Positions 32,394 to 41,696 are shown, counted from the stretch's first letter. The stretch: DNA of 59,660 bases from Clostridiales bacterium (GCA_024691085.1 JAILNX010000037.1:1-59660), one strand, 5' to 3'. Numbers and translations are program-made. The notes: generated by a model from the letters alone, not told the origin.

Positions 32394-33779
32394 ATGAGAA
32401 AATTCTTCGGAGACAGGGCTTTTTACAGAAAACTCTTCTCGGTGATGATACCGATACTTATCCAGAACGTCATCACCAATTTCGTGAGCCTTATTGACAA
32501 CATAATGGTCGGCAGACTCGGGACGGAGCCCATGAGCGGCGTCGCGATAGTCAACCAGCTTATGTTCGTATTCATACTGTGCATATTCGGCGGCATTTCC
32601 GGCGCGGGCATCTTCACCACGCAGTTTTACGGCAAGGGCGACACGGAGGGCGTAAGGAACACCGTCCGCTTCAAGTTCTTCATCGCGCTCGGCGCGGTCG
32701 CCGTGTTCGCCGTACTGTTCTTAACGAGCGGCGACAGGCTGATAAGCCTGTTCCTGCATCAGGGCGAGGAGGACCTCGACCTCGCGGCGACTCTCGAGTA
32801 CGGGCGGAGCTATATGCTCGTGATGCTTCTGCAGCTTATCCCGTTCGCCGCTTCGCAGGTCTATTCCGGCACGCTTCGAGAGACGGGCGAGACCGTCGTG
32901 CCGATGGTCGCGGGAATCGCGGCGATATTCGTGAACCTGGGGCTCAACTGGGTGCTGATATTCGGCAAGCTCGGCGCTCCCGCCCTGGGCGTGGTCGGCG
33001 CGGCTATCGCGACGGTGACGAGCCGATTCGTGGAACTCGGCGTAGTCGTGATATGGACGCATACGCACAGGGCGCGCTGTCCCTTCGCGGAGGGGCTTTT
33101 CAGAACGCTCCGCGTGCCGGGGAACCTTGTGAAAAACATCGTTATCAAGGGACTTCCCCTTCTTCTCAACGAGGTGCTCTGGTCGAGCGGCATGACGATG
33201 CTGAACCAGTGCTACTCCCGCCGCGGGCTCGAGGTCGTGTCTGCGGTCAATATCTCCTCCACCGTCTCGAACCTCTTCTTCTGCTCGTTCTTCGCCATGG
33301 GCTCGACTGTATCGATAATCGTCGGTCAGCTCCTCGGCGCGGGCGAGACCGAGAAGGCGGTCGACGAGGACAGGAAGCTCATCACGTTCTCGGTGCTTCT
33401 CTGCACTCTTACGGGACTCGTCATGGCGGCGGTCGCTCCGCTCATACCGAACGTCTACAACACGACCGCGACGGTCAAGGCTCTCGCCTGCGATCTTCTG
33501 CTCGTCTCCGCGTGCATGATGCCGGTCGATTCGTTCACGAACGCGAGCTACTTTACGCTCAGGTCCGGCGGCAAGACATTCATCACGTTCCTGTTTGATT
33601 CGGGCTTCGTGTGGGTGATCTGCGTTCCGGTGGCGTTCGTGCTGTCGCGGTTCACTTTAATACCGATCCTCCCCATGTTCATCATCGTCCGCTGCCTCGA
33701 CCTTATCAAGTGCCTGGTCGGCTTTATACTTATTAAAAAGCGCGCGTGGGTGCACGACCTCACCGCGGACGTAAAGTAA
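32394..33779 (+). CDS. MATE family efflux transporter
   Basis: 461 residues with twelve hydrophobic segments in two homologous halves. Family features are the N-terminal PILIQNVITNFVSLIDNIMVG, INQLMFVFILCIFG region and the second-half LPLLLNEVLWSSG and GQLLGAGETEKA. MATE exporters expel organic cations or drugs using Na+ or H+. An alternative GTG start nine bases earlier is possible; no strong ribosome site is seen for either. It is followed by a terminator and stands alone. Confidence 0.9.
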   Translation: MRKFFGDRAFYRKLFSVMIPILIQNVITNFVSLIDNIMVGRLGTEPMSGVAIVNQLMFVFILCIFGGISGAGIFTTQFYGKGDTEGVRNTVRFKFFIALGAVAVFAVLFLTSGDRLISLFLHQGEEDLDLAATLEYGRSYMLVMLLQLIPFAASQVYSGTLRETGETVVPMVAGIAAIFVNLGLNWVLIFGKLGAPALGVVGAAIATVTSRFVELGVVVIWTHTHRARCPFAEGLFRTLRVPGNLVKNIVIKGLPLLLNEVLWSSGMTMLNQCYSRRGLEVVSAVNISSTVSNLFFCSFFAMGSTVSIIVGQLLGAGETEKAVDEDRKLITFSVLLCTLTGLVMAAVAPLIPNVYNTTATVKALACDLLLVSACMMPVDSFTNASYFTLRSGGKTFITFLFDSGFVWVICVPVAFVLSRFTLIPILPMFIIVRCLDLIKCLVGFILIKKRAWVHDLTADVK

Positions 33780-33794
33780 AAAACGCTCTGTTTC

Positions 33795-33828
33795 AGGCGC
33801 GATCCCTAAAAGGATCCGCGCCTTTTTT
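33795..33828 (+). terminator. Rho-independent terminator after the MATE gene
   Basis: AGGCGCGATCC (33795-33805) pairs with GGATCCGCGCCT (33812-33823, one bulged base), with a T6 tail. Confidence 0.85.
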
Positions 33829-33868
33829 GCATCTTGTCGCGGAAAAATGCATCTTGCGTTCCGGGGTA

Positions 33869-33897
33869 TTGCAAAGGAAAAAAGAAGCGGTTAGAAT
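33869..33897 (+). promoter_or_regulatory. Promoter of the alpha/beta hydrolase operon
   Basis: TTGCAA (33869-33874), 17-base spacer, TAGAAT (33892-33897), 33 bases before the hydrolase start. Confidence 0.7.
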
Positions 33898-33929
33898 ACA
33901 CCCGAATCAAAGAAAAGAAGGTGTTAAAA

Positions 33930-35297
33930 ATGAGTATGGGTCTTGTTCTTTTTATCCTGATGGCTGCGCTTGAGATCGCGCTCGCCGTCGTCACCTGCGT
34001 TAAGTCCGACGATAAAAAGGTCTGGCGCAGGAACAGGCTGTTCGTCCGAATCGCCCAGATCGTTATCGCGGCCGCGGCGATACTTATCCCGTTCGGGCAG
34101 AAGTGGAGGCTAACCGGCGTCATCGTCTCGCTCGCCGTTCTCGCGTTCATCGTCGCGCTCGTCATGCTGATAAAGCGCGGCAAGGAGGAGGGAAAGATGC
34201 GCAGGTCGAAGGCGATCGTCTCCGCGGTCATGAGCATCGTGTTCATCGGCTTCTCCCTCGTTCCGGCTTTCGTATTCTCCGGCTACAAGGGGCTTGAGGC
34301 TACCGGCAAGTACTCCGTGAAGGAGACCTCCGCCATACTTGTCGACGGTTCGAGAGTCGATCCCTTTGAGGACGACGGCTCCAGCCGCGAGGTGCCCGCG
34401 CACTTCTACTATCCCGAGACGGAAAAAGGCAGCGCGGAGAAGTTCCCGCTCGTAATATTCTCCCACGGCGCGTTCGGCTATTATCAGAGCAATTTCTCGA
34501 CCTATAAAGAGCTTGCCTCGAACGGCTACGTCGTCGCAGCGCTCGACCACCCGCATCACGCGTTCTTCACTAAGGACACCGACGGCAAGACCGTCATAGT
34601 CGATATGGACTTCATGAACACCGCGCTGAACTTAAGCAGCGAGATGGGCGCCGAGAAGCTCTACGAGCTCTACACCGACTGGATGGCTCTGCGCACTGCG
34701 GACATGAACTTCGCAGTCGACGAGATCAAGGCGGCTGTGACCGCCGGCGCAGTTGACGGAAGCTGGTTCGTTTCCGAGAAGGACGGCGGCGACATCCTGA
34801 CCGTGCTGGGAATGACCGACGTTACCAAGATCGGCCTCATGGGACACTCGATGGGCGGCGCGACCGCGGTCGCTCTCGGCCGTGAGCGCGTCGATATCTC
34901 CGCCGTGATCGATATCGACGGCACGATGCTCTCCGAGTACACCGGCGTCGAGAACGGCGAGCTTACCGTCCGCGAGGAAGCCTATCTCGTTCCGGTACTT
35001 GAATTCAACAACTGGACATCTTATAATGATAACAAGGAATATCTTGCCGGGGGCGGAATCCATCCGAACGTGGAGCTTATAAAGAACGCTTCTTACGGCT
35101 TCTCCGTCGCGATCCGCGGCACCGAGCACATGGATTTCACCGATCTGCCCCTGCTCTCCCCCTTCCTCGGGAAGATGCTGGGCAGCGGCGAGAGGGACAC
35201 CGCGGAGACCATGACGATCGTCAATTCGCTCGTGCTCGATTTCCTGAACTGCTATCTGAAAGGTGAGGGCGTCTTTACGGTACGGGATATCTATTGA
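33930..35297 (+). CDS. Membrane-anchored alpha/beta hydrolase (PAF-acetylhydrolase/chlorophyllase-like)
   Basis: 455 residues. Three or four N-terminal membrane segments (within 1-110) precede the hydrolase domain. Its oxyanion strand FPLVIFSHGAFGYYQ and nucleophile elbow GHSMGGATAV (serine in GHSMGG, about 310) match the platelet-activating-factor acetylhydrolase/dienelactone type, and GTEHMDF near the end supplies the catalytic histidine. An acidic residue in the IDIDGTML segment may be the third triad member. Start 33930 (MSMGLV) has AGAAGGTG upstream; longer reading lies across the promoter. Substrate unknown. It is followed 16 bases later by the LytTR regulator. Confidence 0.85.
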   Translation: MSMGLVLFILMAALEIALAVVTCVKSDDKKVWRRNRLFVRIAQIVIAAAAILIPFGQKWRLTGVIVSLAVLAFIVALVMLIKRGKEEGKMRRSKAIVSAVMSIVFIGFSLVPAFVFSGYKGLEATGKYSVKETSAILVDGSRVDPFEDDGSSREVPAHFYYPETEKGSAEKFPLVIFSHGAFGYYQSNFSTYKELASNGYVVAALDHPHHAFFTKDTDGKTVIVDMDFMNTALNLSSEMGAEKLYELYTDWMALRTADMNFAVDEIKAAVTAGAVDGSWFVSEKDGGDILTVLGMTDVTKIGLMGHSMGGATAVALGRERVDISAVIDIDGTMLSEYTGVENGELTVREEAYLVPVLEFNNWTSYNDNKEYLAGGGIHPNVELIKNASYGFSVAIRGTEHMDFTDLPLLSPFLGKMLGSGERDTAETMTIVNSLVLDFLNCYLKGEGVFTVRDIY

Positions 35298-35313
35298 CCG
35301 CCCGGCAAAATGC

Positions 35314-35754
35314 ATGAACGTTCATATCGAACAGATCGGAAAAGAGTCCGAGGAGCTCGTGCTGATCAAATGCCGTGAGATCACGGACGAGGTCAGGGAG
35401 ATCGAGTCCTTCGTCAAATCCAGGCAGGGCAGTCTCACCGGCGTTTCGGAAGCCGGACAGTGCGAGATCGCCGTAACGGACGTCTGTTATATCGAATCGG
35501 TTGAGGGAAAGACCTTCCTCTATACGAGCGACAGCGTCTACGAGACCGCCTACCGCATATACGAACTTGAGGAGATGCTTAAAAACAAGCATTTCCTCAG
35601 GATCTCGAAGCCCATGCTGGTCAATCTTATGAAGATCCGTTCGATACAGCCCGCCTTCAACGGAAGGTTCACCGCTCAACTCGGCTCCGGCGAGAAGATA
35701 ATCATCTCGAGGAACTACGTCAAGGCGCTCAAGGCGGCTCTCAAGGGAGAATAA
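35314..35754 (+). CDS. LytTR-domain transcriptional regulator
   Basis: 146 residues. A 45-residue N-terminal helical part is followed by the LytTR DNA-binding domain (about 47-145) with DVCYIESVEGKTFLYT, LEEMLKNKHFLRISKPMLVNL and a C-terminal SRNYVKALKAAL. There is no receiver domain. Regulators of this short type usually pair with a DUF3021 membrane protein and autoregulate. The DUF3021 gene follows 4 bases later. Start 35314 (MNVHIEQ) is chosen as the family N-terminus; the frame upstream overlaps the hydrolase. Confidence 0.9.
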   Translation: MNVHIEQIGKESEELVLIKCREITDEVREIESFVKSRQGSLTGVSEAGQCEIAVTDVCYIESVEGKTFLYTSDSVYETAYRIYELEEMLKNKHFLRISKPMLVNLMKIRSIQPAFNGRFTAQLGSGEKIIISRNYVKALKAALKGE

Positions 35755-35758
35755 AGAT

Positions 35759-36196
35759 ATGGATCTCAAGCGTTTTCTTATCAATAAGCTGATTCTGTTC
35801 TTCATGCTGTCGACGCTCATCACCGTCGCGGTCTGTCTTATCGGCTCGGCGTTCGACCCGGACGCGCAGTTCGGCTACAAAACGATGCTTGCGCCGATCG
35901 GATACGCCGCGCTGTGCATGCTGCCTACGTTCGTGACGTATTCGAAGAAGGAGCTTTCGCCGAAGGCACTCCTGATCCGCAAGGCGATAATGTTCGCGCT
36001 CCTCGAGGGGGTAATGATGTTCATCGCGTTCACGAGCAAGGTCATCGACACAAGCCGCATAGAGGTCGTCCTCGTGATCGCGGGAAGCATTCTCGCGATA
36101 TTCGTGCTCGTAAATCTCTTCGTCTGGCTCAAGGATTCCGCCGAAGCAAAAAAGCTGAACCGCGACCTTGAGAAGTTCCAGGAGCTTCACAGGTGA
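35759..36196 (+). CDS. DUF3021 membrane protein, partner of the LytTR regulator
   Basis: 145 residues with four membrane helices (about 10-32, 43-60, 75-95 and 100-125) and a charged cytoplasmic end (EAKKLNRDLEKFQELHR). DUF3021 proteins lie next to short LytTR regulators across Firmicutes and probably control them at the membrane. The gap to the regulator is 4 bases, so the two are co-translated. Confidence 0.85.
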   Translation: MDLKRFLINKLILFFMLSTLITVAVCLIGSAFDPDAQFGYKTMLAPIGYAALCMLPTFVTYSKKELSPKALLIRKAIMFALLEGVMMFIAFTSKVIDTSRIEVVLVIAGSILAIFVLVNLFVWLKDSAEAKKLNRDLEKFQELHR

Positions 36197-36303
36197 TCCG
36201 TTTTTGATCCCTTCACGTCCTTCCGTTACAGTTTAATCCGGTATTGCTATTTGTCGGCAAATGGTATAAAATGTAATAAAATCCAAAAAGGACGGTGAAG
36301 AAA

Positions 36304-37746
36304 ATGGAACAAAAGAAGAAAACCGGCAAAAAGCTCGGCATAGCTCTTGCCGTGACAATCCCCGTTCTGATCTTAGCGGCCTTTGTCGGAACATATTTCG
36401 TTACGTATTCTTCTGCGGGAAAAGCGCTTGACCGGCGCGATCACGAGGAAGCGAAAAAGCTTCTGTTCCTCAAGGATGCGACAAAACTTCACGATCCGAA
36501 CATAATCAAATACATCGAGGCGCTTGAGACCGAAGCCAATGGAGATCACGAAACGGCGATAGATCTGTTCCGCGCCCTCGGTGATTACAAGGAATCCGAT
36601 ACGATCCAAAAGGAGATCCGATATCGGCTTGCGGAGGAAAAGCGAGGCGCCGGAAGTTATGACGAGGCGTGCGGGATCTTCGCCGCACTTCGCGGCGAGG
36701 GTTACGGCGATTCCGCCGATCAGGTAATACTGACAAAGCTTAAAAAGGCCGAAGCTCTTGTTGAAAGCGGCAGCTTCGAGGAGGCCATCGAGGTGCTTAA
36801 CGAGCTTTCCGATAACGAGGGCCGCGATACCACCGAGGAAATAAACGAGGTCAATTACAAAAAGGCGACAGCTCTCCTTGAGGAAGGCAAGTTCGAGGAC
36901 GCACTGAAGCTCTTTACCGCGCTTTCCGAGCTCGAGTATAAGGATTCCGCCGACATGATCCTCGAAACCAGATATCGCCAGGGTGACAAGGCCGAGGAGG
37001 ACGGCAACCTCAACGCCGCCTTCATAGCATTCCGGAAGCTTTATTTTGAGTCTGATTACAAGGACTCCCACGAGCGCTATCTGAGGGTTCGTTACAAGAC
37101 CGCTCTCGGCGAGGTCGAGGAGGATCCTTTAGGCTCGCTCCGCAAGTTCAGACAGCTTGTGAGGGAGGGCTATGAGGACGCCGAGAAGGGCGTCGTGATC
37201 GCAAAGGAAGCCATAATGCGGCTGACCGAGGAAGGTTCGGACGATTTCTTCTATTTCTGGGAAGAGGAATACAAAAATCACGCCGGCGACTCCGATTACG
37301 ACTACTTCCTGCTCAGCATTCACAACTATGTCGTCAAGGATACGTCCGAATTTGAGATGTGTCCCTTTGCCGAGATGCCCTTCGACAGCAGTATTTCGGG
37401 TTATTTCGAAACCATCGGGGATTTCTATGATGCGCTCAGGCAGTCGGCCTTCGGCGACAGGTGCATGGACGTCTGTTATGACATGGTGAGGCTTGTGGGA
37501 CGCTGGTCCGGCTACTTATTCTATCTCGAGCTTACGTCCGAAGGCCGGCTCTCGTTCAATATCCCCATTCGCAGTTTCCCCTACGGCCAGTATTATTACC
37601 TCCTGTACGACGGAGTCCTGAGCATATATAAATACAAGGACGACTCGTACGCGGGCGATCTGTTCAAGATCAGCTTCATTTCCGAGGACGAGGTCTCGGT
37701 ATACTCCTTCGTTACGCGGGAGTGGTACGTGCTGACAAGAGAATGA
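36304..37746 (+). CDS. Membrane-anchored TPR-like repeat protein
   Basis: 480 residues. A short basic N-terminus and one transmembrane helix (about 11-32) anchor an outside region with at least five degenerate helical repeats (about 40-270), e.g. YDEACGIFAALRGEGYGDSA, FEEAIEVLNELSDN, FEDALKLFTALSELEYKDSA, which follow TPR-like spacing of 35-45 residues and often end in Y-x-D-S. The last 160 residues form a beta-rich domain (GRLSFNIPIRSFP). Start 36304 is favoured by AAGGACGG upstream, over a GTG at 36295. It likely binds partner proteins at the surface; function unknown. A terminator follows. Confidence 0.75.
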   Translation: MEQKKKTGKKLGIALAVTIPVLILAAFVGTYFVTYSSAGKALDRRDHEEAKKLLFLKDATKLHDPNIIKYIEALETEANGDHETAIDLFRALGDYKESDTIQKEIRYRLAEEKRGAGSYDEACGIFAALRGEGYGDSADQVILTKLKKAEALVESGSFEEAIEVLNELSDNEGRDTTEEINEVNYKKATALLEEGKFEDALKLFTALSELEYKDSADMILETRYRQGDKAEEDGNLNAAFIAFRKLYFESDYKDSHERYLRVRYKTALGEVEEDPLGSLRKFRQLVREGYEDAEKGVVIAKEAIMRLTEEGSDDFFYFWEEEYKNHAGDSDYDYFLLSIHNYVVKDTSEFEMCPFAEMPFDSSISGYFETIGDFYDALRQSAFGDRCMDVCYDMVRLVGRWSGYLFYLELTSEGRLSFNIPIRSFPYGQYYYLLYDGVLSIYKYKDDSYAGDLFKISFISEDEVSVYSFVTREWYVLTRE

Positions 37747-37760
37747 ATTAACATATAGGC

Positions 37761-37791
37761 AGCTCCCCCGGCTTATCGGGGGAGCTTTTTT
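37761..37791 (+). terminator. Rho-independent terminator
   Basis: AGCTCCCCCG (37761-37770) pairs with CGGGGGAGCT (37777-37786), then T6. It ends the TPR-like gene. Confidence 0.9.
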
Positions 37792-37796
37792 GCGGC

Positions 37797-37825
37797 TTGA
37801 CAAGCCGTTATGACTGTGTTAATAT
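37797..37825 (+). promoter_or_regulatory. Promoter of vanZ-like gene
   Basis: TTGACA (37797-37802), 17-base spacer, TAATAT (37820-37825), 31 bases before the GTG start. Near consensus. Confidence 0.8.
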
Positions 37826-37856
37826 TCGTAATACAGTAATCCGCCGGAGGCTTTTC

Positions 37857-38354
37857 GTGAAAAAGAAACCCGTTCTGATAATCGCGTTCGCGTTCTATAT
37901 GCTCCTTCTTGTATTCCTTGTGATATTCAAGCTGGATCTCAATATAACCGACGCATGCCGCTACCGCCAGCTCATACTCATACCCTTTTACCGTCCCGGG
38001 GCGATAAACATGCGCATTGTGATCGAGGAGCTCGTCTTTAACGTTCTTGCGTTCATACCGCTCGGGCTGTACCTTTCGGCGCTTGAGTTCCCCAAAAAGG
38101 CGTGGGCAAGGATATTAACGGGACTCGGGCTGAGCCTCGTGTTCGAGATCGCCCAGTACGTTTTCGCTATAGGCACCTCCGACGTGACCGACCTCATCAA
38201 CAACACCCTCGGCACGGCGATCGGCGTATTTATTTATATCCCGATAAAGAAGCTTCTTAAGGACAGAGCCGCGTCCGTCACTGCGTGGGCGCTCCTTATT
38301 CTCCAGCTCCTCCTGCTGCTCGCTTATTTCTTCCTGTATTTCGTGAATATCTGA
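37857..38354 (+). CDS. VanZ family membrane protein
   Basis: 165 residues starting at GTG (VKKKPVLI), 6 bases after a GGAGG; upstream readings cross the promoter. Four to five helices. Family motifs are the N-terminal hydrophobic segment, LIPFYRPG with the polar RYRQ before it, NVLAFIPLGLYLS, GLSLVFEIAQYVFAIGTSDVTDLINNTLGTAIG. VanZ proteins relate to teicoplanin resistance in enterococci, but most are of unknown role and this one is outside any van cluster. Confidence 0.88.
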   Translation: MKKKPVLIIAFAFYMLLLVFLVIFKLDLNITDACRYRQLILIPFYRPGAINMRIVIEELVFNVLAFIPLGLYLSALEFPKKAWARILTGLGLSLVFEIAQYVFAIGTSDVTDLINNTLGTAIGVFIYIPIKKLLKDRAASVTAWALLILQLLLLLAYFFLYFVNI

Positions 38355-38360
38355 AAAAGA

Positions 38361-38386
38361 AAGGGATCCCCTGCGGGGGATCCCTT
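38361..38386. terminator. Bidirectional terminator between vanZ-like and HerA-like genes
   Basis: AAGGGATCCCC (38361-38371) pairs with GGGGATCCCTT (38376-38386), flanked by T-rich sequence on both strands, in the 45-base gap between convergent genes. Confidence 0.8.
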
Positions 38387-38399
38387 CTTCAATTATTCA

Positions 38400-39920
38400 T
38401 TACTTTTTGAATATCCCGAGGATGCCCCTTATGAGGCTCCTGCCGACCTCGCGTCCGATGGTGTTCGCCGCGGAGGTCGCGGCCTTGCCGAGAACGCTCG
38501 ACTTGCGTTTCGACGAGGTCTTTTTCTTTGCCTTTTCCTTCTCTTTGGCGGCCTTTTCCTTCTCCTTTTCCTTGGCGAGGCGTTCCTTCTCCTCCTCGGC
38601 CTTCGCCTTTTCCTCGGCTATTTTCTTCTCCTCGGCGGCTCTGTCGGCGTTGATTATCTCGTAGGCAGACTCGACGTCGACCGCAGCGTCATACTTGCCG
38701 TAGATGTCAGAGGCAAGTATCTCCGCTTTCCTGCGCTCGTCGTCGATCGCGCCCATCATGGACTGCGGCGGCAGTATCGTCACTCGCTCGCAGACCGACG
38801 GACGGCCCTTTTCGTCAAGGAAGCTGACGACCGCTTCGCCCGTGCCGAGAGCCATTATCGCCTCCTCGGTATCGAACTCGGGATTCACGCGGAAGGTCTG
38901 CGCCGCCGCCCTTATCGCCTTCTGCTCCGCCGGAGTGAACGCGCGGAGGGCGTGCTGCACGCGGTTGCCGAGCTGCGCGAGTATCGGATCGGGTATGTCG
39001 GACGGCTGTTGGGAGATGAAATAGACGCCTACGCCCTTACTTCTTATGAGCTTGACGACCTGCTCGATGTTATCGCGGAGCGCCTTCGGCGCGTCGCTGA
39101 ACAGAAGATGCGCCTCGTCGAAGAAGAACACGAGCCTCGGCTTTTCGGGATCGCCGATCTCGGGAAGTTCTTCGAAGAGCTCGGCAAGGAGCCAAAGCAT
39201 GAATGTCGAGTATAGGAGCGGCGAACGGTAGAGCCGCGCGCAGTGGAACACGTTTATCATGCCGCGCCCGTTATCGTCGGTGACCATCCAGTCGCGGATG
39301 TCGATATCGGGCTCGCCGAAGAATATGTCTCCGCCCGCGTCCTCGAGCTGCAGGAGCGCCCTCTGTATCGCGCCCGCGGACTGCCTTGAGATATTGCCGT
39401 AGGTATTGACGACCTCGGCGGCGTGATCCGCGGCGTAGGCGACCATCGCGCGAAGATCCTTAAGATCGATGAGGAGCCAGCCCTTGTCGTCCGCCATGCG
39501 GAACACGATGGACAGAACGCCCGTCTGCACTTCGGTGAGACCCAAAAGTCTCGAGAGCAGCGTCGCGCCCATGTCGCTGACGGTCGCTCGGACGGGATGT
39601 CCGCCCTCGCCGAATACGTCCCAGAACCTGACCGGATAGCTCTTCATCGGGAACTCCTCGGGAGATATGCCGAGGTTCACTATGCGCTTTTCGATCTTCG
39701 AAAGGTCGCCCGGCTTAACGCAGCCCGCGAGATCGCCCTTGACGTCCGCGAGAAATACCGGAACGCCCATGTCGGAGAAGCTCTCCGCCATGACCTTGAG
39801 CGTGATGGTCTTGCCCGTGCCGGTCGCGCCGGAAATGAGCCCGTGCCTGTTCGCCATCTGAGGAAGTATCCACGTTTCGGCGTTTCCCTTGCCGACCAGT
39901 ATCTTACCGTCCTTAAACAT
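38400..39920 (-). CDS. HerA-like P-loop ATPase (DUF853)
   Basis: 506 residues. Walker A GATGTGKT at 31-38, Walker B region [11 protein letters not shown], and the motif [20 protein letters not shown] are those of the DUF853 group related to HerA/VirB4-type DNA motors. Residues 430-475 are a Lys/Glu/Ala-rich coiled coil, ending in a basic tail. DUF853 proteins may translocate or remodel DNA; some are called NTP-binding proteins of unknown role. It has its own consensus promoter and is divergent from the dcw cluster, without partners such as NurA. Confidence 0.85.
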   Translation of the reverse strand: MFKDGKILVGKGNAETWILPQMANRHGLISGATGTGKTITLKVMAESFSDMGVPVFLADVKGDLAGCVKPGDLSKIEKRIVNLGISPEEFPMKSYPVRFWDVFGEGGHPVRATVSDMGATLLSRLLGLTEVQTGVLSIVFRMADDKGWLLIDLKDLRAMVAYAADHAAEVVNTYGNISRQSAGAIQRALLQLEDAGGDIFFGEPDIDIRDWMVTDDNGRGMINVFHCARLYRSPLLYSTFMLWLLAELFEELPEIGDPEKPRLVFFFDEAHLLFSDAPKALRDNIEQVVKLIRSKGVGVYFISQQPSDIPDPILAQLGNRVQHALRAFTPAEQKAIRAAAQTFRVNPEFDTEEAIMALGTGEAVVSFLDEKGRPSVCERVTILPPQSMMGAIDDERRKAEILASDIYGKYDAAVDVESAYEIINADRAAEEKKIAEEKAKAEEEKERLAKEKEKEKAAKEKEKAKKKTSSKRKSSVLGKAATSAANTIGREVGRSLIRGILGIFKK

Positions 39921-39956
39921 AAATAAGCATCTCCGTTTAATAGATTTGACTAACTC

Positions 39957-39985
39957 AATATAGCATTATATACGGAAAATGTCAA
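39957..39985 (-). promoter_or_regulatory. Promoter of the HerA-like gene
   Basis: Minus strand TTGACA (39980-39985), 17-base spacer, TATATT (39957-39962), 37 bases before the start. Confidence 0.8.
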
Positions 39986-40093
39986 CGAGTCTTTGGCGCG
40001 CCGATTTACGCCGTCCGCAGGATCCCGCCCCCCTTTTGCCGCGTCTTGATGGGTATCGTCAAATACGCCCCGGGATGCGGCGGTCGGCCCACA

Positions 40094-40150
40094 CCCGAAA
40101 TAGGGTCGATTAGTCCTTTCTTGGGAAATTTTTTTATCAAAAAGTCCCAA
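40094..40150 (+). promoter_or_regulatory. Repeat-rich region upstream of mraZ
   Basis: Within the 333-base gap between the HerA-like gene and mraZ there are two near-copies of CCC(G)AAATAGGGTYGA (40094-40109 and 40146-40160) 52 bases apart. A dyad TTGGGA (40121-40126) and TCCCAA (40145-40150) flanks T5/A5 tracts and lies just before the -35 box. GGG-rich direct repeats here may be MraZ binding boxes, though their spacing does not exactly match the known TGGGN array. The remainder of the gap shows nothing else recognised. Confidence 0.5.
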
Positions 40151-40156
40151 ATAGGG

Positions 40157-40185
40157 TTGACAATGGGGGTCGGCAATGTTAGAAT
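40157..40185 (+). promoter_or_regulatory. Promoter of the dcw cluster (mraZ)
   Basis: TTGACA (40157-40162), 17-base spacer, TAGAAT (40180-40185), giving a leader of about 60 bases before mraZ. The -35 overlaps the second AAATAGGGT repeat, as expected for autoregulation. Confidence 0.85.
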
Positions 40186-40253
40186 GTGACTACCATCATA
40201 ATCGGTGGCAAATTTCGTTCACTTATTACGAACCGTGAAAGGAGGCGGACAGG

Positions 40254-40736
40254 TTGATCGTCGGCAGCTATAACGTAACCGTCGATTCGCAGAATCGTCT
40301 TATCGTCCCGACGCTCTGGCATCAGGACATCGGCGAATTCGTCATAATAACGCGCGACGTGTCCGACTCCGGAGAGCGTTTCTTAACGGCCATGCCCGCC
40401 GAGGCATACCAGGCCACGATAAACGATTTCGGTCACAACCCCGCCACTTCGAAGCGTTACAACGACGCGGCGAGGAACCTTCTGCAGTATGCCTGCGAAT
40501 GCCGCTTCGACCCGAAGCGCAGGATCACGGTGAACTCCGCGAACCTCGAATACGCCGGCATCAAGGGAACGGCGATGTTGACCGCCAACCTCCGTTCGAG
40601 CAATCCCGTATTCGAGATCTGGGATCCCGACGCCCTTGACAGAAACAACAAGGCGTACGACGAGATCAGGATGCGCGAGGAGCTTGAGAAGAACGCGGAC
40701 GAGGTGAGGAACCTTCCTCCCCGCAAGGATCAGTAA
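40254..40736 (+). CDS. mraZ: Transcriptional regulator MraZ
   Basis: 160 residues, slightly longer than the usual 143. Two MraZ/AbrB-like half domains are visible: GSYNVTVDSQNRLIVPTLWH at the start and FDPKRRITVNSANLEYAGI in the middle, each with the D-x-K/Q-x-R core. MraZ binds repeats in its own promoter and represses the division and wall cluster. Translation starts at TTG, 8-9 bases after GGAGG. A charged C-terminal tail of about 20 residues is unusual in length. Confidence 0.92.
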   Translation: MIVGSYNVTVDSQNRLIVPTLWHQDIGEFVIITRDVSDSGERFLTAMPAEAYQATINDFGHNPATSKRYNDAARNLLQYACECRFDPKRRITVNSANLEYAGIKGTAMLTANLRSSNPVFEIWDPDALDRNNKAYDEIRMREELEKNADEVRNLPPRKDQ

Positions 40737-40739
40737 AAG

Positions 40740-41696
40740 ATGACGGAGAGCACTTACCACACTCCGATAATGCTCGGCGAGGTGCTTGATCTTATAAAAC
40801 CCGAGCGCTGCCGCGTGACGGTCGACGGTACTCTCGGCGGAGGAGGCCACAGCGAGGGGATACTCGAGCGGCTTCCGAAAACCGGGATGCACTTCGGCAT
40901 AGACCGCGACGAGGACGCCATCCGCGAAGCGGGAAAAAGGCTGTCCGCCTATGATAATTTCCGTGCAGTACGCGGAAATTTCTTCGATATTAAGAGCATT
41001 CTTCCCCTTGAGGAATACGGCATAAAGGCCGTTGACGGGATACTCCTCGATCTCGGCGTGAGCTCTCACCAGCTCGACGACGGATCGCGCGGCTTCTCCT
41101 ACGGAGTCGAGGCGCCCCTCGATATGAGGATGGACAGATCCGCTCCCCTTTCCGCCTACGACGTGGTGAACGCCTACGACAGGGACAGGCTTTTTAAGAT
41201 CATCAGGGATTACGGTGAGGAGCGTTTCGCCGGAAGGATCGCCGGCGCGATAGTATCGAGCCGCGAAAGGCATCCGATCGAGACGACGACGGAGCTTGCC
41301 GCGATCGTAAAGAACGCCATTCCCGCCCCCGCGCGCAGAGAGGGACCGCACCCCGCAAGGCGCACCTTCCAGGCGATACGCATCGAAGTCAATTCGGAGC
41401 TCGACGGTCTTGACCGCGCGATACGCGACGCGGCGAGCCTGCTGGCTCCTGACGGAGTGCTTGCGGTCATCACCTTCCACTCCCTCGAGGACAGGATAGT
41501 CAAGAACGTGTTTAGGGAGCTTAAAAACCCCTGCACCTGTCCCCCCTCCGCTCCCGTCTGCATCTGCGGAAAGAAGCCGATCGCAGACATACTGACTCCG
41601 AAGCCGATAACGGCAGACGAGGACGAGGTCGAAAGAAATCCCCGCTCGCGCAGCGCAAAGCTGAGGGCGATCAAAAGAACGCATAACGATTTGTGA
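40740..41696 (+). CDS. rsmH: 16S rRNA m4C1402 methyltransferase RsmH
   Basis: 318 residues. SAM-binding motif TVDGTLGGGGHSEGIL, the catalytic-domain ILLDLGVSSHQLDDGSRGFSY, and the conserved RTFQAIRIEVNSEL and ITFHSLEDRIVK. It methylates C1402 of 16S rRNA. It starts 3 bases after mraZ, as in most bacteria, and ftsL follows. Confidence 0.96.
   Translation: MTESTYHTPIMLGEVLDLIKPERCRVTVDGTLGGGGHSEGILERLPKTGMHFGIDRDEDAIREAGKRLSAYDNFRAVRGNFFDIKSILPLEEYGIKAVDGILLDLGVSSHQLDDGSRGFSYGVEAPLDMRMDRSAPLSAYDVVNAYDRDRLFKIIRDYGEERFAGRIAGAIVSSRERHPIETTTELAAIVKNAIPAPARREGPHPARRTFQAIRIEVNSELDGLDRAIRDAASLLAPDGVLAVITFHSLEDRIVKNVFRELKNPCTCPPSAPVCICGKKPIADILTPKPITADEDEVERNPRSRSAKLRAIKRTHNDL

Noticed and set aside
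37857-38354. Glycopeptide resistance function for the VanZ-like gene
   Set aside because: No van ligase, dehydrogenase or regulatory genes are nearby; most VanZ homologs are not resistance genes.
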